Translations under genes and position numbers: made by a program
The notes under the pieces: generated by a model
What the model saw: only the letters and a program-made list of their open reading frames with translations
What the model was told of the DNA's origin: nothing
Database searches by the model: none
NCBI RefSeq assembly: GCF_003369795.1
Contig: NZ_CP026730.1
Coordinates: 682,001-746,000 of the forward strand
Length of the DNA stretch: 64,000 bases
Direction of reading: 5' to 3'
DNA from: Streptomyces sp. CB09001
Lineage (GTDB): Bacteria; Actinomycetota; Actinomycetes; Streptomycetales; Streptomycetaceae
Shown here: positions 51,564 to 59,705 of the stretch, piece after piece
How the letters are laid out: the number at the start of each line of letters is the position of its first letter
Numbering within the stretch: position 1 is the first letter of the stretch

Positions 51564-52184
51564 ATGCCCGCACACACCGCACCCCCCGGCGCCTCAGCGG
51601 GCGCCTCCCGCGCCGACCTGGTCGCCGACACAGCTCTGGCCCTGCTCGCCGAACGCGGGATGCGCGGGCTCACGCACCGGGCGGTCGACGAGACGGCGGG
51701 ACTCCCCCAGGGCTCCACCTCCAACGTCGCGCGGACCCGGCAGGCGCTGCTGGAGCTGGCGGTGCGGCGGCTGGCCGACCGGGAGGCCCGGGTGCTGGCG
51801 CTGCACGAGATGCCGGACCCGCGCGCCGGCCTGGACGCCCTGGTGGACGCGCTGGCGCTGGCCACGCACCGGGCCCTGACCCACAACCACGCGCTGACGC
51901 TCGCCCGGTACGAACTGGCGCTGGAGGCCACGCGCCGCCCGGAGCTGCGGGCGCATTTCGACGCCGCGGGCGCCCGTTTCCGGGAGCAACTGGGCGCCCT
52001 CGTCACCGCGACGGGCTCGGCCGACCCGGCCCGGCACGTCCTCTCGCTGGTCGCCTGGGCCGACGGTCTGATGTTCAGTTGCGTAGCGGGGACCTTCCAC
52101 GCCGAGGTGCCGGGCCTCCAGGCGGTGCGGTCGGGGCTGCGGGAGCTGCTCGACGGCATGCTGGGCGACCTGCCCCACAGCTGA
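51564..52184 (+). CDS. TetR family transcriptional regulator
   Basis: 206 residues. Helix-turn-helix about 16-62 (LVADTALALLAERGMRGLTH, AVDETAGLPQGSTSNVARTR); the recognition helix with GSTSN is characteristic of one TetR subgroup. The C-terminal ligand domain ends in LRELLDGMLGDLPHS. The ATG at 51564 follows TAGGTT by 7 bases, so leaderless. The two operators upstream suggest self-control and repression of the divergent FAD monooxygenase. Confidence 0.9.
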   Translation: MPAHTAPPGASAGASRADLVADTALALLAERGMRGLTHRAVDETAGLPQGSTSNVARTRQALLELAVRRLADREARVLALHEMPDPRAGLDALVDALALATHRALTHNHALTLARYELALEATRRPELRAHFDAAGARFREQLGALVTATGSADPARHVLSLVAWADGLMFSCVAGTFHAEVPGLQAVRSGLRELLDGMLGDLPHS

Positions 52185-52226
52185 AATCCCCTGGTGGGAC
52201 CGGCCGTTCTGGGCGAGGATGCCGAC

Positions 52227-52739
52227 ATGACGACCGAACGCCACGAACCCCCCGTCGACGCCGACGAACGCACCATGCTGGAGGGCTGGCTCGAGTACCA
52301 CCGGCGGACCCTCGACTGGAAGTGCGAGGGACTCACCGACGAGCAGTTGCGGACGACCGCCGTGGCACCGTCGACGTTGTCCCTGATGGGACTGGTCCGG
52401 CACATGGCGGAGGTGGAGCGCAGCTGGTACCGCAGGGTGCTGGCGGCGGAGGACGCCGGCCCGATCTACTACTCCGACGAGGACCCGGACGGCGAGTTCC
52501 GGCTCACCGGGGCGGACACGTTCGCCGAGGCCCGGGCCACCTGGCAGGCCGAGATCGAGGCGGCCCGCCGCAACGCGGCCGGCGTTTCCCTGGACGAACC
52601 GACCCGGGGCAGGCACCTGCGCACCGGCGAGCGCTACACCCTGCGCTGGATCCACACCCACATGATCGAGGAGTACGCGCGTCACAACGGGCACGCGGAC
52701 CTGATCCGCGAACGCCTGGACGGTGCCACGGGCGACTGA
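52227..52739 (+). CDS. DinB family protein (DUF664)
   Basis: 170 residues of the DinB/YfiT four-helix bundle: MLEGWLEYHRRTLDWKCEGL (about 17-36), STLSLMGLVRHMAEVERSWYRR (about 52-73; first metal His) and RWIHTHMIEEYARHNGHADLIRE (about 138-160; further His ligands). Such proteins bind a divalent metal and many are thiol-dependent (mycothiol or bacillithiol) S-transferases. The partner thiol and substrate are unknown. The ATG at 52227 has GAGGAT 10 bases upstream. Transcribed from the same strand as the TetR gene, 42 bases after it. Confidence 0.88.
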   Translation: MTTERHEPPVDADERTMLEGWLEYHRRTLDWKCEGLTDEQLRTTAVAPSTLSLMGLVRHMAEVERSWYRRVLAAEDAGPIYYSDEDPDGEFRLTGADTFAEARATWQAEIEAARRNAAGVSLDEPTRGRHLRTGERYTLRWIHTHMIEEYARHNGHADLIRERLDGATGD

Positions 52740-52851
52740 CGTCACCCCGGGTCGCCCACGGGACTCCGTACGGGGCCGGAGATCACCCGTGCGGGGCAAC
52801 CTCCGCTTGTCCGGCGCCGGTCGTGCCGCCCGAACCAGCAGAGTGGCGCGG

Positions 52852-53349
52852 GTGCATCGAACGACGACCACCGCAACGCTTCTCGTGACCGTGGCCGTGT
52901 CGGCCCTGACCGGCTGTACGACGGTCCGGGGCCCGGCCGCGGCCGACCCGTCGGCGGTCGGCGCCCGCTCGTCCGCACCGCGCCCGGACGGCGCGGCCGA
53001 GCCACGCGTGGTACAGGCCCCGGCCCGGGAGGCGCTGGAGATGATCGGCCCCTCCCCCACCCCGGAGCGCGCCACCGGAGAACCTCGCCGTACCACGGCC
53101 CCGACGCCCCCGTCCGCGCGGCACCGTCCCCCGGCCGCCGGCGCCACCGAAGAGCGGCCCGACCGTCCGGCGGCACCCGAGCACACCCGTGCGCCCGCGA
53201 CCTCCCGGCCCCGGGTGCCCGAACTGCCCGGCGGGTCCGGCGAAGGCACCGGCGGGAAGGCGGACGTGTGCTCCCTCGGCAAGCGGTACGGCGGCTGGCG
53301 GCCGGGCAGCCCCGAGGCCCGCATCTGCGAGCACGCGTACGGCCGCTGA
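52852..53349 (+). CDS. Putative lipoprotein of unknown function
   Basis: 165 residues from GTG 52852 (VHRTTTTATLLV). A lipoprotein signal ends in ALTGC, with Cys22 as the lipidated residue. The mature protein is Pro/Thr/Ala/Arg-rich low-complexity sequence (about 25-135) followed by a short conserved C-terminus, DVCSLGKRYGGWRPGSPEAR and ICEHAYGR, with two cysteines. GTG 52843 is an alternative. The C-terminal motif recurs in other Streptomyces lipoproteins as far as I recall; its role is not known. A long antisense frame is rejected. Confidence 0.72.
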   Translation: MHRTTTTATLLVTVAVSALTGCTTVRGPAAADPSAVGARSSAPRPDGAAEPRVVQAPAREALEMIGPSPTPERATGEPRRTTAPTPPSARHRPPAAGATEERPDRPAAPEHTRAPATSRPRVPELPGGSGEGTGGKADVCSLGKRYGGWRPGSPEARICEHAYGR

Positions 53350-53403
53350 ACCTGGCACTGCCACGATGACTGACAGGGCCGCGCCGGGCCGCGCCTAGGG
53401 TCG

Positions 53404-53946
53404 CTACCGCGGCGGTCGGCCCCGCTCCTCGGGGCCATCGGGACGGCCGGGCCCGTCGGCGCCCCGGCCGGCGCGGTCCAGGCGCAGCTCCAGCCGGTCG
53501 ATCGAGGCGCGTACGCCCTCTTCGTAACGCCCGGGGGCGAGGATCCCGGCCGCGGTACGGGCGTGCCTCAGGTGCAGCCGGGCCGCCTCGCGGTGACCGA
53601 GCCGGTCGTAGTCGGCGGCCAGGTTCAGGTGGAGCGAGGGGTAGAGGGCGCGGGCGGCGGGCGTGCCCTCGTGCCGGTCGGCGGCCAGGTCCCCCGTCAG
53701 TTCCTCGGCGGCCGACAACGCCCGCAGGTCCCAGGCCAGTTCCTCCTGCGGGTCGTCCTGGGTGTCGGCCAGGTAGTGGGCCAGCGTGCAGCGGTGCAGG
53801 GCGTCGCCGTGCTCGCCGATCTCCGCCCACAGGGCGAGGTAGCGGTGCCGGGCCTCCTCGCGGTCGCCCGCGTGATGCAGCATGGCGACCTGGCCGATCC
53901 GCGTCAGCACGGCATCCGGCGCCGCCTGCTCCTGTCCCTTCGCCAC
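53404..53946 (-). CDS. Tetratricopeptide-like helical protein
   Basis: 180 residues, all helical, with TPR-like stretches: VLTRIGQVAMLHHAGDREEARHRYLALWAEIGEHGD, ALHRCTLAHYLADTQDD and YPSLHLNLAADYDRLGHREAARLHLRHARTAAGIL (about 110-145), then a Gly/Arg-rich tail. Such proteins mediate protein contacts. GTG 53946 is chosen because GGAGGACGC precedes it; an upstream ATG at 54021 has no ribosome site and lies beside the ung stop. No partner can be named. Confidence 0.78.
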   Translation of the reverse strand: MAKGQEQAAPDAVLTRIGQVAMLHHAGDREEARHRYLALWAEIGEHGDALHRCTLAHYLADTQDDPQEELAWDLRALSAAEELTGDLAADRHEGTPAARALYPSLHLNLAADYDRLGHREAARLHLRHARTAAGILAPGRYEEGVRASIDRLELRLDRAGRGADGPGRPDGPEERGRPPR

Positions 53947-54073
53947 CGCGTCCTCCGTGCCCCTCGTCGGCTGTCCCGACGACGCTAACCGCACGTGCCC
54001 GCTTTCCCGGTCAGGCGGCACCGGGGGTGCGCGGGCCGGCCGGTGACGGACCGGCCCGAGCGTCGGGCCCGGC

Positions 54074-54757
54074 TCAGCCCAGGTTCGGAATGGTCCAGTC
54101 GATCGGCTCGTGGCCCTGCCCGGCGACCGCCTCGTTGATCTGCGTGAAGGGGCGGGAGCCGAAGAACTTCTTCGCGGACAGCGGTGAGGGGTGCGCCCCC
54201 TTGACCACGACGTGCCGCGTCTCGTCGATCAGCGGCAGCTTCTTCTGCGCGTAGTTGCCCCACAGTACGAACACCGCGGGGTCGGTCCGGGCGGCCACCG
54301 CGCGGATCACCGCGTCGGTGAACAGCTCCCAGCCGCGTGACTTGTGCGAGTTCGCCTCACCGGCGCGGACCGTGAGCACCGCGTTGAGCAGCAGGACGCC
54401 CTGCTTCGCCCACGGCATCAGATAGCCGTTGTCCGGGATCGGGGTGTCCAGCTCCGCGTGCATCTCCTTGTAGATGTTGCGCAGGGACGGCGGGACCTTC
54501 ACCCCCGGCCGGACCGAGAAGCACAGCCCGTGCCCCTGGCCCTCGCCGTGGTAGGGGTCCTGGCCGAGGACCAGCACCTTCACCCGGTCGAACGGCGTGG
54601 CCTCCAGCGCGGCGAAGACCTCCTCGCGCGGCGGGTAGACGGGGCCGTTCGCCCGCTCCTCCTCGACGAACTCCATCAGCTCCTTGAAGTAGGGCTGCTG
54701 CAGCTCGCCGCCCAGCACCTCGCGCCAGGACTCGGGCAGCATGGCGATGTCGGTCAC
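54074..54757 (-). CDS. ung: Uracil-DNA glycosylase (family 1)
   Basis: 227 residues. The catalytic water-activating Asp is in GQDPYHGEGQ (Asp67, His70) and the minor-groove loop is HPSPLSAKKFFG (about 191-202). LLLNAVLTVRAGEANSH and VLWGNYAQKK complete the family-1 set. It excises uracil from DNA to begin base-excision repair. GTG 54757 follows GGAAG. It is downstream of a family-5 binding protein on the same strand, with 73 bases between. Confidence 0.96.
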   Translation of the reverse strand: MTDIAMLPESWREVLGGELQQPYFKELMEFVEEERANGPVYPPREEVFAALEATPFDRVKVLVLGQDPYHGEGQGHGLCFSVRPGVKVPPSLRNIYKEMHAELDTPIPDNGYLMPWAKQGVLLLNAVLTVRAGEANSHKSRGWELFTDAVIRAVAARTDPAVFVLWGNYAQKKLPLIDETRHVVVKGAHPSPLSAKKFFGSRPFTQINEAVAGQGHEPIDWTIPNLG

Positions 54758-54830
54758 GTCAACTTCCTTACGCTGTGCGGTGGCTTCCAGTGCCCAAGAA
54801 CCTACCGCCGGCCACTGACAACGGGAGCGG

Positions 54831-56417
54831 CTACCAGCTCGTCTTCCGCTGGAGCTGCCACATCATCATGATCGTGGACGGGTCCAGGGCCTGCTCCGCG
54901 CCCGAGATGTCCGTGCTGGCGGCCACGTACTGCTTGCCCTGCCACAGCGGCAGCAGCCGCGCGTCGTTCACCATGATCTGCTGCGCCTGCTCGAACTCCC
55001 GCTCCACGTTGGCGCGGTCGCTCTCCCGGCGGGAGCGCGGCAGCAGGTCGCCGGTGATCTCCGGTGTGAGGTACGGCGTGCCGAGCGCGTTCTGCTCCCC
55101 GACGAAGGGCGCGATGAAGTTCTCCGCGTCCGGGAAGTCCGGGGACCAGCCACGCCCGAACACGGGGTACTCGCCCTTCTGGTATCCGGCGACGTACGTC
55201 TTCCAGGGACGGCTCTTGAGGGTGACCTTGAACAGGCCGGAGGCGTCGAGCTGCCGCTTGATCTCCTCGAACTCCTTGGCCGTCTCGGAGCCGTAGCGGT
55301 CGGTGGTGTACCAGAGGGTGAGCGGGACGGGCTCGGTGATGTCGGCGTCCTCGAGCAGCTCGCGGGCCTTGGGGACGCTGGGGTCGCCGTAGTCGTCGAA
55401 GAAGCCCGTGGTGTGACCGGTGAGGCCCTTGGGGACCATCGAGTACAGCGGATCGACGGTGTCCTGGTAGATCTTGTGGGCGATCATCGTCCGGTCGATC
55501 ACCTGGGCGACGGCCTGGCGCACTTCCTTGCGTCCCGCCCAGGGGTCCTCGGGGTTGAAGACGAGGTAGCTGATCTCCGTGCCGGTGCCCTCGACCAGCT
55601 GGAGGCCCTCCTCCTTGCCCTCCTTGCCCTGGAGGGTGATGACGTCGTCGGCGGCGAGACCTCGGTAGGTCACCTGGATGTCTCCGTCGCGCAGCGCCTT
55701 CACCATGCCGGCGGAGTCCTTGAAGTAGCGGACGGTCACGGCCTTGTTCTGCCGTTCGGCGAAGCCCTTGTAGTGGTCGTTGCGCACGAGTTCGGCCCGT
55801 TCGCCGTCGTCGTACGACTCGAGCGTGTACGGGCCCGAGCCCACGACGCCGCTGCCTTCCCGCAGGGCGTCCGCGGGGTAGTCGCCGGGGGCGACGATCG
55901 ACATGGCGGGCGTGGCGAGCACGAACGGGAAGGTGGCGTCGGGCTTGTTGAGGTGGAAGACGACCTCGCGTTCGCTCGGCGCCTGGACCCGTTCGAGGCT
56001 GCCGAGCAGACCCGCCGGTCCACCGTTGACGTTGATGTCCTTGATCCGGTCGATCGAGTACTTGACGGCCTGGGCGTCGAGGGGATCGCCGTTGGAGAAG
56101 GTCAGGCCCTCGCGCAGCTCGCAGCGGTACACCCGGTTCGTGGTGTCGGCGAACGCGCACTGCTCGGCGGCGTCGGGCTGCGGCGCGGTGGCGCCGCTCG
56201 GGTAACTGAGCAGCGTCTGGTAGATGTTCCGGAACAGCTCCCAGGAGCCGTCCCAGGAAGCGGCCGGATCGAGGGTGCTGGGGGCGCTGGTCGTCCCGAC
56301 GACGATCGGCTCCTCGTCCTCCGGACCGTCGGACGACAGGATGCCGCATCCGGTGACCAGTGACGATATGGACACGATGGCCGCGACCCGCCGCAGGCCC
56401 CGCTTCCGGTTGAACAC
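54831..56417 (-). CDS. ABC transporter substrate-binding lipoprotein, family 5 (oligopeptide type)
   Basis: 528 residues. A lipoprotein signal with lipobox LVTGC (Cys24) anchors it outside the membrane. SBP_bac_5 blocks are VVGTTSAPSTLDPAASWDGSWELFRNIYQTLL (about 40-70), CELREGLTFSNGDPLDAQAVKYSIDR (about 99-124) and GSGPYTLESYDD. It binds peptides, nickel complexes or similar for an ABC importer, but no permease or ATPase genes adjoin it, so it is an orphan subunit. GTG 56417 is the start (GAGGAG 7 bases upstream); GTG 56423 is too close to that site. Confidence 0.92.
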   Translation of the reverse strand: MFNRKRGLRRVAAIVSISSLVTGCGILSSDGPEDEEPIVVGTTSAPSTLDPAASWDGSWELFRNIYQTLLSYPSGATAPQPDAAEQCAFADTTNRVYRCELREGLTFSNGDPLDAQAVKYSIDRIKDINVNGGPAGLLGSLERVQAPSEREVVFHLNKPDATFPFVLATPAMSIVAPGDYPADALREGSGVVGSGPYTLESYDDGERAELVRNDHYKGFAERQNKAVTVRYFKDSAGMVKALRDGDIQVTYRGLAADDVITLQGKEGKEEGLQLVEGTGTEISYLVFNPEDPWAGRKEVRQAVAQVIDRTMIAHKIYQDTVDPLYSMVPKGLTGHTTGFFDDYGDPSVPKARELLEDADITEPVPLTLWYTTDRYGSETAKEFEEIKRQLDASGLFKVTLKSRPWKTYVAGYQKGEYPVFGRGWSPDFPDAENFIAPFVGEQNALGTPYLTPEITGDLLPRSRRESDRANVEREFEQAQQIMVNDARLLPLWQGKQYVAASTDISGAEQALDPSTIMMMWQLQRKTSW

Positions 56418-56454
56418 GCGCACGCTCCTCGATCCGCCGTACCAAGGTCGGCAG

Positions 56455-56460
56455 ACCATA
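56455..56460 (-). promoter_or_regulatory. -10 box of the family-5 binding-protein gene
   Basis: On the minus strand TATGGT lies 37 bases before GTG 56417, leaving room for the GAGGAG ribosome site. A -35 match is weak. Confidence 0.4.
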
Positions 56461-56515
56461 CCGCAGCGCCACGCCCCCTGAACCCCCCTTCTGAGCAGGG
56501 GTTTTGATCATTTTG

Positions 56516-56535
56516 CGATGACTACGTTGTCATCG
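56516..56535. promoter_or_regulatory. Near-perfect palindrome upstream of the family-5 binding-protein gene
   Basis: CGATGAC-TACGTT-GTCATCG: outer 7-base arms are exact and the centre nearly continues the symmetry. It lies about 55 bases upstream of the -10 box, a typical activator or repressor position. Confidence 0.5.
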
Positions 56536-56555
56536 TGCACCGGGTTCCGATACGC

Positions 56556-56593
56556 GGACACGGGCGCCGTTCTCGTCAACGGCGCCCGTGTCC
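56556..56593 (-). terminator. Transcription terminator hairpin after the SDR operon
   Basis: GGACACGGGCGCCGTT (56556-56571) and AACGGCGCCCGTGTCC (56578-56593) are exact inverted repeats of 16 bases around a 6-base loop. It starts 33 bases beyond the stop of the SDR gene at 56627 and separates that operon from the binding-protein promoter. Confidence 0.8.
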
Positions 56594-56626
56594 GGGATCG
56601 ATCTTGAGGGGTCCTCGTGGGCGAGA

Positions 56627-57388
56627 TCAGGCCACGCCGGCGTTCAGGAAGATGCCGCCGTCGACGACGAGCGTCTGACCCGTGACCCAGGCGGACTGCT
56701 CCGAGGTGAGGAACTCGGCGGCGCCCCCGATGTCGGAGGGCACGCCGAGCCGGCCCAGCGGGTAGCCCGAGGCGGCCTCCTCCTCGCGGCCCTCGTAGAG
56801 GGCGGCGGCGAACTTGGTCTTCACGACCGCCGGGGCGATCGCGTTGACCCGCACCTTGGGCGCGAACTCGTGCGCCAGCTGCGCGGTGAGGTTGATCAGC
56901 GCGGCCTTGCTCACGCCGTACGCGGCGATGAAGGGTGAGGGCGAGAGGCCCGCGACCGAGGCGATGTTGACGATCGCGCCGCCGTTGTCCTTCTGCCAGG
57001 CGTGCCAGGTGCGCTGGGCGAAGCCGAGCGCCGAGATCACGTTGGTCTCGAAGACCTTGCGCGCCACGTTCAGGTCGAGGTCGGCGATCGGGCCGAACAC
57101 CGGGTTGGTCCCGGCGTTGTTGACCAGGAAGTCGACTCGGCCGAAGGCCTCCATCACGCGCTCGACGGCGACGGCCTGGTGGGCCTCGTCGTGCGCCTTG
57201 CCTGCGACACCGATGACCCGCTCGGAGCCGAGCCGGTCGACGGCCTCCTTCAGAGCGTCCTCGTTGCGGCCGGTGATGCAGACCCGGTCGCCACGGGCGA
57301 CGAGCGCCTCGGCGACGCCGTAGCCGATGCCGCGGCTCGCGCCCGTGACGAGCGCCACCTTGCCGGAGAGGGCGGGCAGTTCAGTCAT
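56627..57388 (-). CDS. SDR family oxidoreductase
   Basis: 253 residues, a classical SDR: TGASRGIG (about 15-22), NNAGTNP, catalytic Ser in VNIASVAG and Tyr-x-x-x-Lys in YGVSK, then NAIAPAVVKTKFA and TLVVDGG. It is the second gene of an operon 43 bases after a FabG-type gene, so the pair may act on related 3-oxoacyl or similar substrates. ATG 57388 is preferred over TTG 57403. Ends before a strong terminator. Confidence 0.9.
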   Translation of the reverse strand: MTELPALSGKVALVTGASRGIGYGVAEALVARGDRVCITGRNEDALKEAVDRLGSERVIGVAGKAHDEAHQAVAVERVMEAFGRVDFLVNNAGTNPVFGPIADLDLNVARKVFETNVISALGFAQRTWHAWQKDNGGAIVNIASVAGLSPSPFIAAYGVSKAALINLTAQLAHEFAPKVRVNAIAPAVVKTKFAAALYEGREEEAASGYPLGRLGVPSDIGGAAEFLTSEQSAWVTGQTLVVDGGIFLNAGVA

Positions 57389-57431
57389 GTCAGTGGTCCC
57401 CAATCCCAGTGTTCCCTAGTCTCCGCGCGCC

Positions 57432-58193
57432 CTAGTCGAGCGGTCCGCCGGCCACGTACAGCACCTGGCCGGAGACGAATCCTGCGGCCTCGCCGGTGAA
57501 GAAGGCGATGGCGTTGGCGATGTCGTCGGGCTCGCCGACGCGCGCGACCGGGATCTGGGTGGCGGCGGCGGCTTTGAAGTCGTCGAAGCCCATGCCGACG
57601 CGGTCGGCGGTGGCCTTGGTCATCTCGGTGGCGATGAAGCCGGGGGCGACGGCGTTGGCGGTGACGCCGAACTTGCCCAGCTCCTTGGCGAGGGTCTTGG
57701 TGAAGCCCTGGAGACCGGCCTTGGCGGCGGAGTAGTTGACCTGGCCGCGGTTGCCGAGGGCGGAGGAGGAGGACAGGTTGACGATGCGGCCGAACTTGGC
57801 GTCCACCATGTGCTTCTGGCAGGCCTTCGACATCAGGAAGGCGCCGCGCAGGTGCACGTTCATGACGGTGTCCCAGTCGGAGACGCTCATCTTGAACAGC
57901 AGGTTGTCGCGCAACACGCCCGCGTTGTTGACGAGGATCGTCGGCGCGCCCAGCTCCTCGGCGATCCGCGCGACGGCCGCCTCGACCTGGACCTCGTCCG
58001 AGACGTCGCAGCCCACCGCGATCGCCTTGCCGCCGGCCGCGGTGATCTTCTCGACGGTGTCCTTGCAGGCGGCCTCGTCGAGGTCGATGACGGCGACGGC
58101 GCGGCCCTCGGCGGCCAGTCGTACGGCGGTGGCGGCACCGATGCCGCGCGCGGCTCCGGTGACTACGGCGACCCGCTGCTCAGTGGTGGACAT
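57432..58193 (-). CDS. fabG: 3-oxoacyl-ACP reductase-type SDR
   Basis: 253 residues. FabG features: TGAARGIG (about 13-20), NNAGVLRDNLLFKMSVSDWD (a stretch typical of FabG/acetoacetyl-CoA reductases), catalytic Ser and Tyr-x-x-x-Lys in NYSAAKAG, and NAVAPGFIATEMT. It reduces 3-oxoacyl thioesters with NADPH; whether ACP- or CoA-linked is open, and it is not in the main fatty-acid cluster. ATG 58193 follows GAGGAGAAG. Promoter and operator lie at 58280-58320. Confidence 0.88.
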   Translation of the reverse strand: MSTTEQRVAVVTGAARGIGAATAVRLAAEGRAVAVIDLDEAACKDTVEKITAAGGKAIAVGCDVSDEVQVEAAVARIAEELGAPTILVNNAGVLRDNLLFKMSVSDWDTVMNVHLRGAFLMSKACQKHMVDAKFGRIVNLSSSSALGNRGQVNYSAAKAGLQGFTKTLAKELGKFGVTANAVAPGFIATEMTKATADRVGMGFDDFKAAAATQIPVARVGEPDDIANAIAFFTGEAAGFVSGQVLYVAGGPLD

Positions 58194-58279
58194 TCGCTGC
58201 TTCTCCTCGTCCTGGGGATGCGGCCCGTGCGGAGCGTGTGCCCTGGGTGAGCGACCGCTTAGTACCTTCCGCAGACGTG

Positions 58280-58308
58280 ACGCTAGAAGCCCTGGCACCC
58301 GGTGTCAA
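58280..58308 (-). promoter_or_regulatory. Promoter of the fabG-SDR operon
   Basis: On the minus strand a consensus TTGACA (58308-58303), a 17-base spacer and TAGCGT (58285-58280). It is the best sigma-70-type promoter in the window. The leader is about 80 bases. The rest of 58194-58458 shows no gene. Confidence 0.7.
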
Positions 58309-58320
58309 CGGGACACCGGG
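58298..58320. promoter_or_regulatory. Operator overlapping the fabG-operon -35
   Basis: CCCGGTGTC-n5-GACACCGGG is a perfect 9-5-9 inverted repeat that covers the TTGACA box. Binding here would block polymerase, so a repressor is expected; none is encoded next to it. Confidence 0.6.
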
Positions 58321-58458
58321 CCGGTGTGATCCATTACCTGGTCCTCGCCCTGCGCCGCTCCGCCTCGATCGCCCGATCGGCCCAGCGCTGCGGGCCGCCC
58401 GGCCGCCGGGCCCCTAGCGTCGAAGCGCGAGCCACCCGTGGCCGGAAAGGAGGCGTCC

Positions 58459-59232
58459 ATGCGCCGTCGAACCGGTGCAGCAGGCATAGCAGTCGCGATC
58501 GCCGCGATCGTGCCGCTGGCCGACCCCGCACCCGCCCAGGACCTCACCGCGAGCCTGGAGCCGGACTGCCGGAGCTTCACCTACCAGGAAGCGGTACCGA
58601 TCGGGCTGGAGGAGGACCCGGGCAAGGACCCGCTGTGCGCGGACGAAGGGTACGAAGACCCGTCCGGCGAGGCCCCACCGGACGAGGAGGGCCGGACCGA
58701 TGACGGCCGGCTCGACCCGGGCGGAGCCGACGACGGGCGACTCGACGGAGGTCTGCCCGACGGAAGCGGACCGGGTCAGGTCCGACCGGACGGGAACGGC
58801 CCCGACGGAGGCGGACCGGGCCGGACCCGGCCCGACGAGGGCCGCCTCGACGAGGGCCGGCTCGACCAGGACCGGCCCGGTCAGTCGCACTCCGCCGGCC
58901 AGGGTCCCTTCGACCAGGGCGGGATCCGTGAGATCCGGGAGGCGGACGACGGCGCGGGCGGCGCGACCCGTCCGGACCGGGACCAGCTCCCGACCATCTC
59001 CGCCACCTCCGTGCCGCGTCCGGCCACCACGGCGCCGGCGCCGGCCCCGGTCGTCACCACACCGGCGCCCGTGGCCTCCCCCGCCGTGACGCCGACGCTC
59101 GGCACCCAGGGCGGCCTGGGCGGCGCCTCGGGTACCGGTCCCAGCGACTGGGACATCGGCATCGGCCTGAGCTTCGTCACCGGCGCCGCGCTCGCGGCGG
59201 GCTACGTGATCAGGCGCCGCCGACGCGTCTGA
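58459..59232 (+). CDS. Secreted Gly/Asp-rich protein with C-terminal membrane anchor
   Basis: 257 residues. A signal peptide (about 1-27) ends near APAQD. The middle (about 60-165) is a low-complexity, strongly acidic Gly/Asp/Arg/Pro region with degenerate repeats such as DEGRLDEGRLDQ. After a Pro/Ala/Thr stretch comes TLGTQGGLGGAS, a transmembrane helix (DWDIGIGLSFVTGAALAAGYVI) and a tail of six basic residues. That order resembles sortase-processed or tail-anchored surface proteins, but no canonical LPxTG is present and no sortase gene adjoins it. ATG 58459 follows AAAGGAGG. Function unknown. Confidence 0.75.
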   Translation: MRRRTGAAGIAVAIAAIVPLADPAPAQDLTASLEPDCRSFTYQEAVPIGLEEDPGKDPLCADEGYEDPSGEAPPDEEGRTDDGRLDPGGADDGRLDGGLPDGSGPGQVRPDGNGPDGGGPGRTRPDEGRLDEGRLDQDRPGQSHSAGQGPFDQGGIREIREADDGAGGATRPDRDQLPTISATSVPRPATTAPAPAPVVTTPAPVASPAVTPTLGTQGGLGGASGTGPSDWDIGIGLSFVTGAALAAGYVIRRRRRV

Positions 59233-59285
59233 CGCACGGGCCGGGCAGCGCGTGCCCGATCGTCCGGGCGGGCCCCGCCCCTACC

Positions 59286-59358
59286 ACCGCACCAGCAGCT
59301 CGAGAAGCCGTTCCGTCTCGACTACCGCACCAGCAGGTCGAGAAGCCGTTCCGTCTCG
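59286..59358 (-). repeat. Tandem 35-base duplication at the end of the DUF3037 gene
   Basis: ACCGCACCAGCAG.TCGAGAAGC and the following bases occur at 59286-59320 and 59324-59358 with one difference (C/G) in 35. The period is 38, so the copies are out of phase. The right-hand copy encodes the last residues of DUF3037 (ETERLLDLLVR); the left-hand copy lies beyond its stop. Confidence 0.85.
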
Positions 59359-59705
59359 GCCGCCGGGTCGGCCGTGAGGCCGGTGTGGACGGGGCCCGGC
59401 TGGACGATGGTCGAACGGGGCGCGATCAGCCAGCGGAACCGGCGGCCGGGGTCGTCCTCGGCCGCCTGGCCCGCCGCGTCCCCTCCGGCGCACACGCCCT
59501 CCACCGCGCGCAGCGCCGCGCGCACCCCGGGCAGGTCCACGCGCGGGTCCAGGGCAAGCAGCCGGTCCTCGTCGAGATGGGTGCGGGCACCGACGTAGGA
59601 CCTGGCACGGCAGTAGACGAGTACGCCGGCGTTGACGCACTCCCCGCGCTCGACGCGCGGCACGACGCGCAGCAGCGCGTACTCGAAGACGTGGCGGTCG
59701 CTCAC
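59322..59705 (-). CDS. DUF3037 family protein
   Basis: 127 residues, with FEYALLRVVPRVERGECVNAGVLVYC (about 7-32) and the C-terminal FRWLIAPRSTIVQPGPVHTGL characteristic of DUF3037. GTG 59705 overlaps the stop of the upstream HipA-like gene (GTGA), so the two are coupled. DUF3037 commonly accompanies HipA-like kinases in actinomycetes; its role is not established. The 3' end is duplicated just beyond the stop codon. Confidence 0.88.
   Translation of the reverse strand: MSDRHVFEYALLRVVPRVERGECVNAGVLVYCRARSYVGARTHLDEDRLLALDPRVDLPGVRAALRAVEGVCAGGDAAGQAAEDDPGRRFRWLIAPRSTIVQPGPVHTGLTADPAAETERLLDLLVR

Noticed and set aside
52742..53830. Minus-strand frame of 362 codons opposite the lipoprotein and overlapping the TPR-like gene
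   Set aside because: Arg/Pro-rich shadow; the plus-strand lipobox and conserved C-terminus, and the TPR frame, are better supported.
56481..56503. AACCCC/GGGGTT hairpin followed by a T run
   Set aside because: It would terminate a plus-strand transcript, but no plus-strand gene ends there.
54802..56511. Second minus-strand frame of 569 codons through the binding-protein gene
   Set aside because: Same strand, different phase from the SBP_bac_5 protein with lipobox; Arg/Gly-rich shadow.
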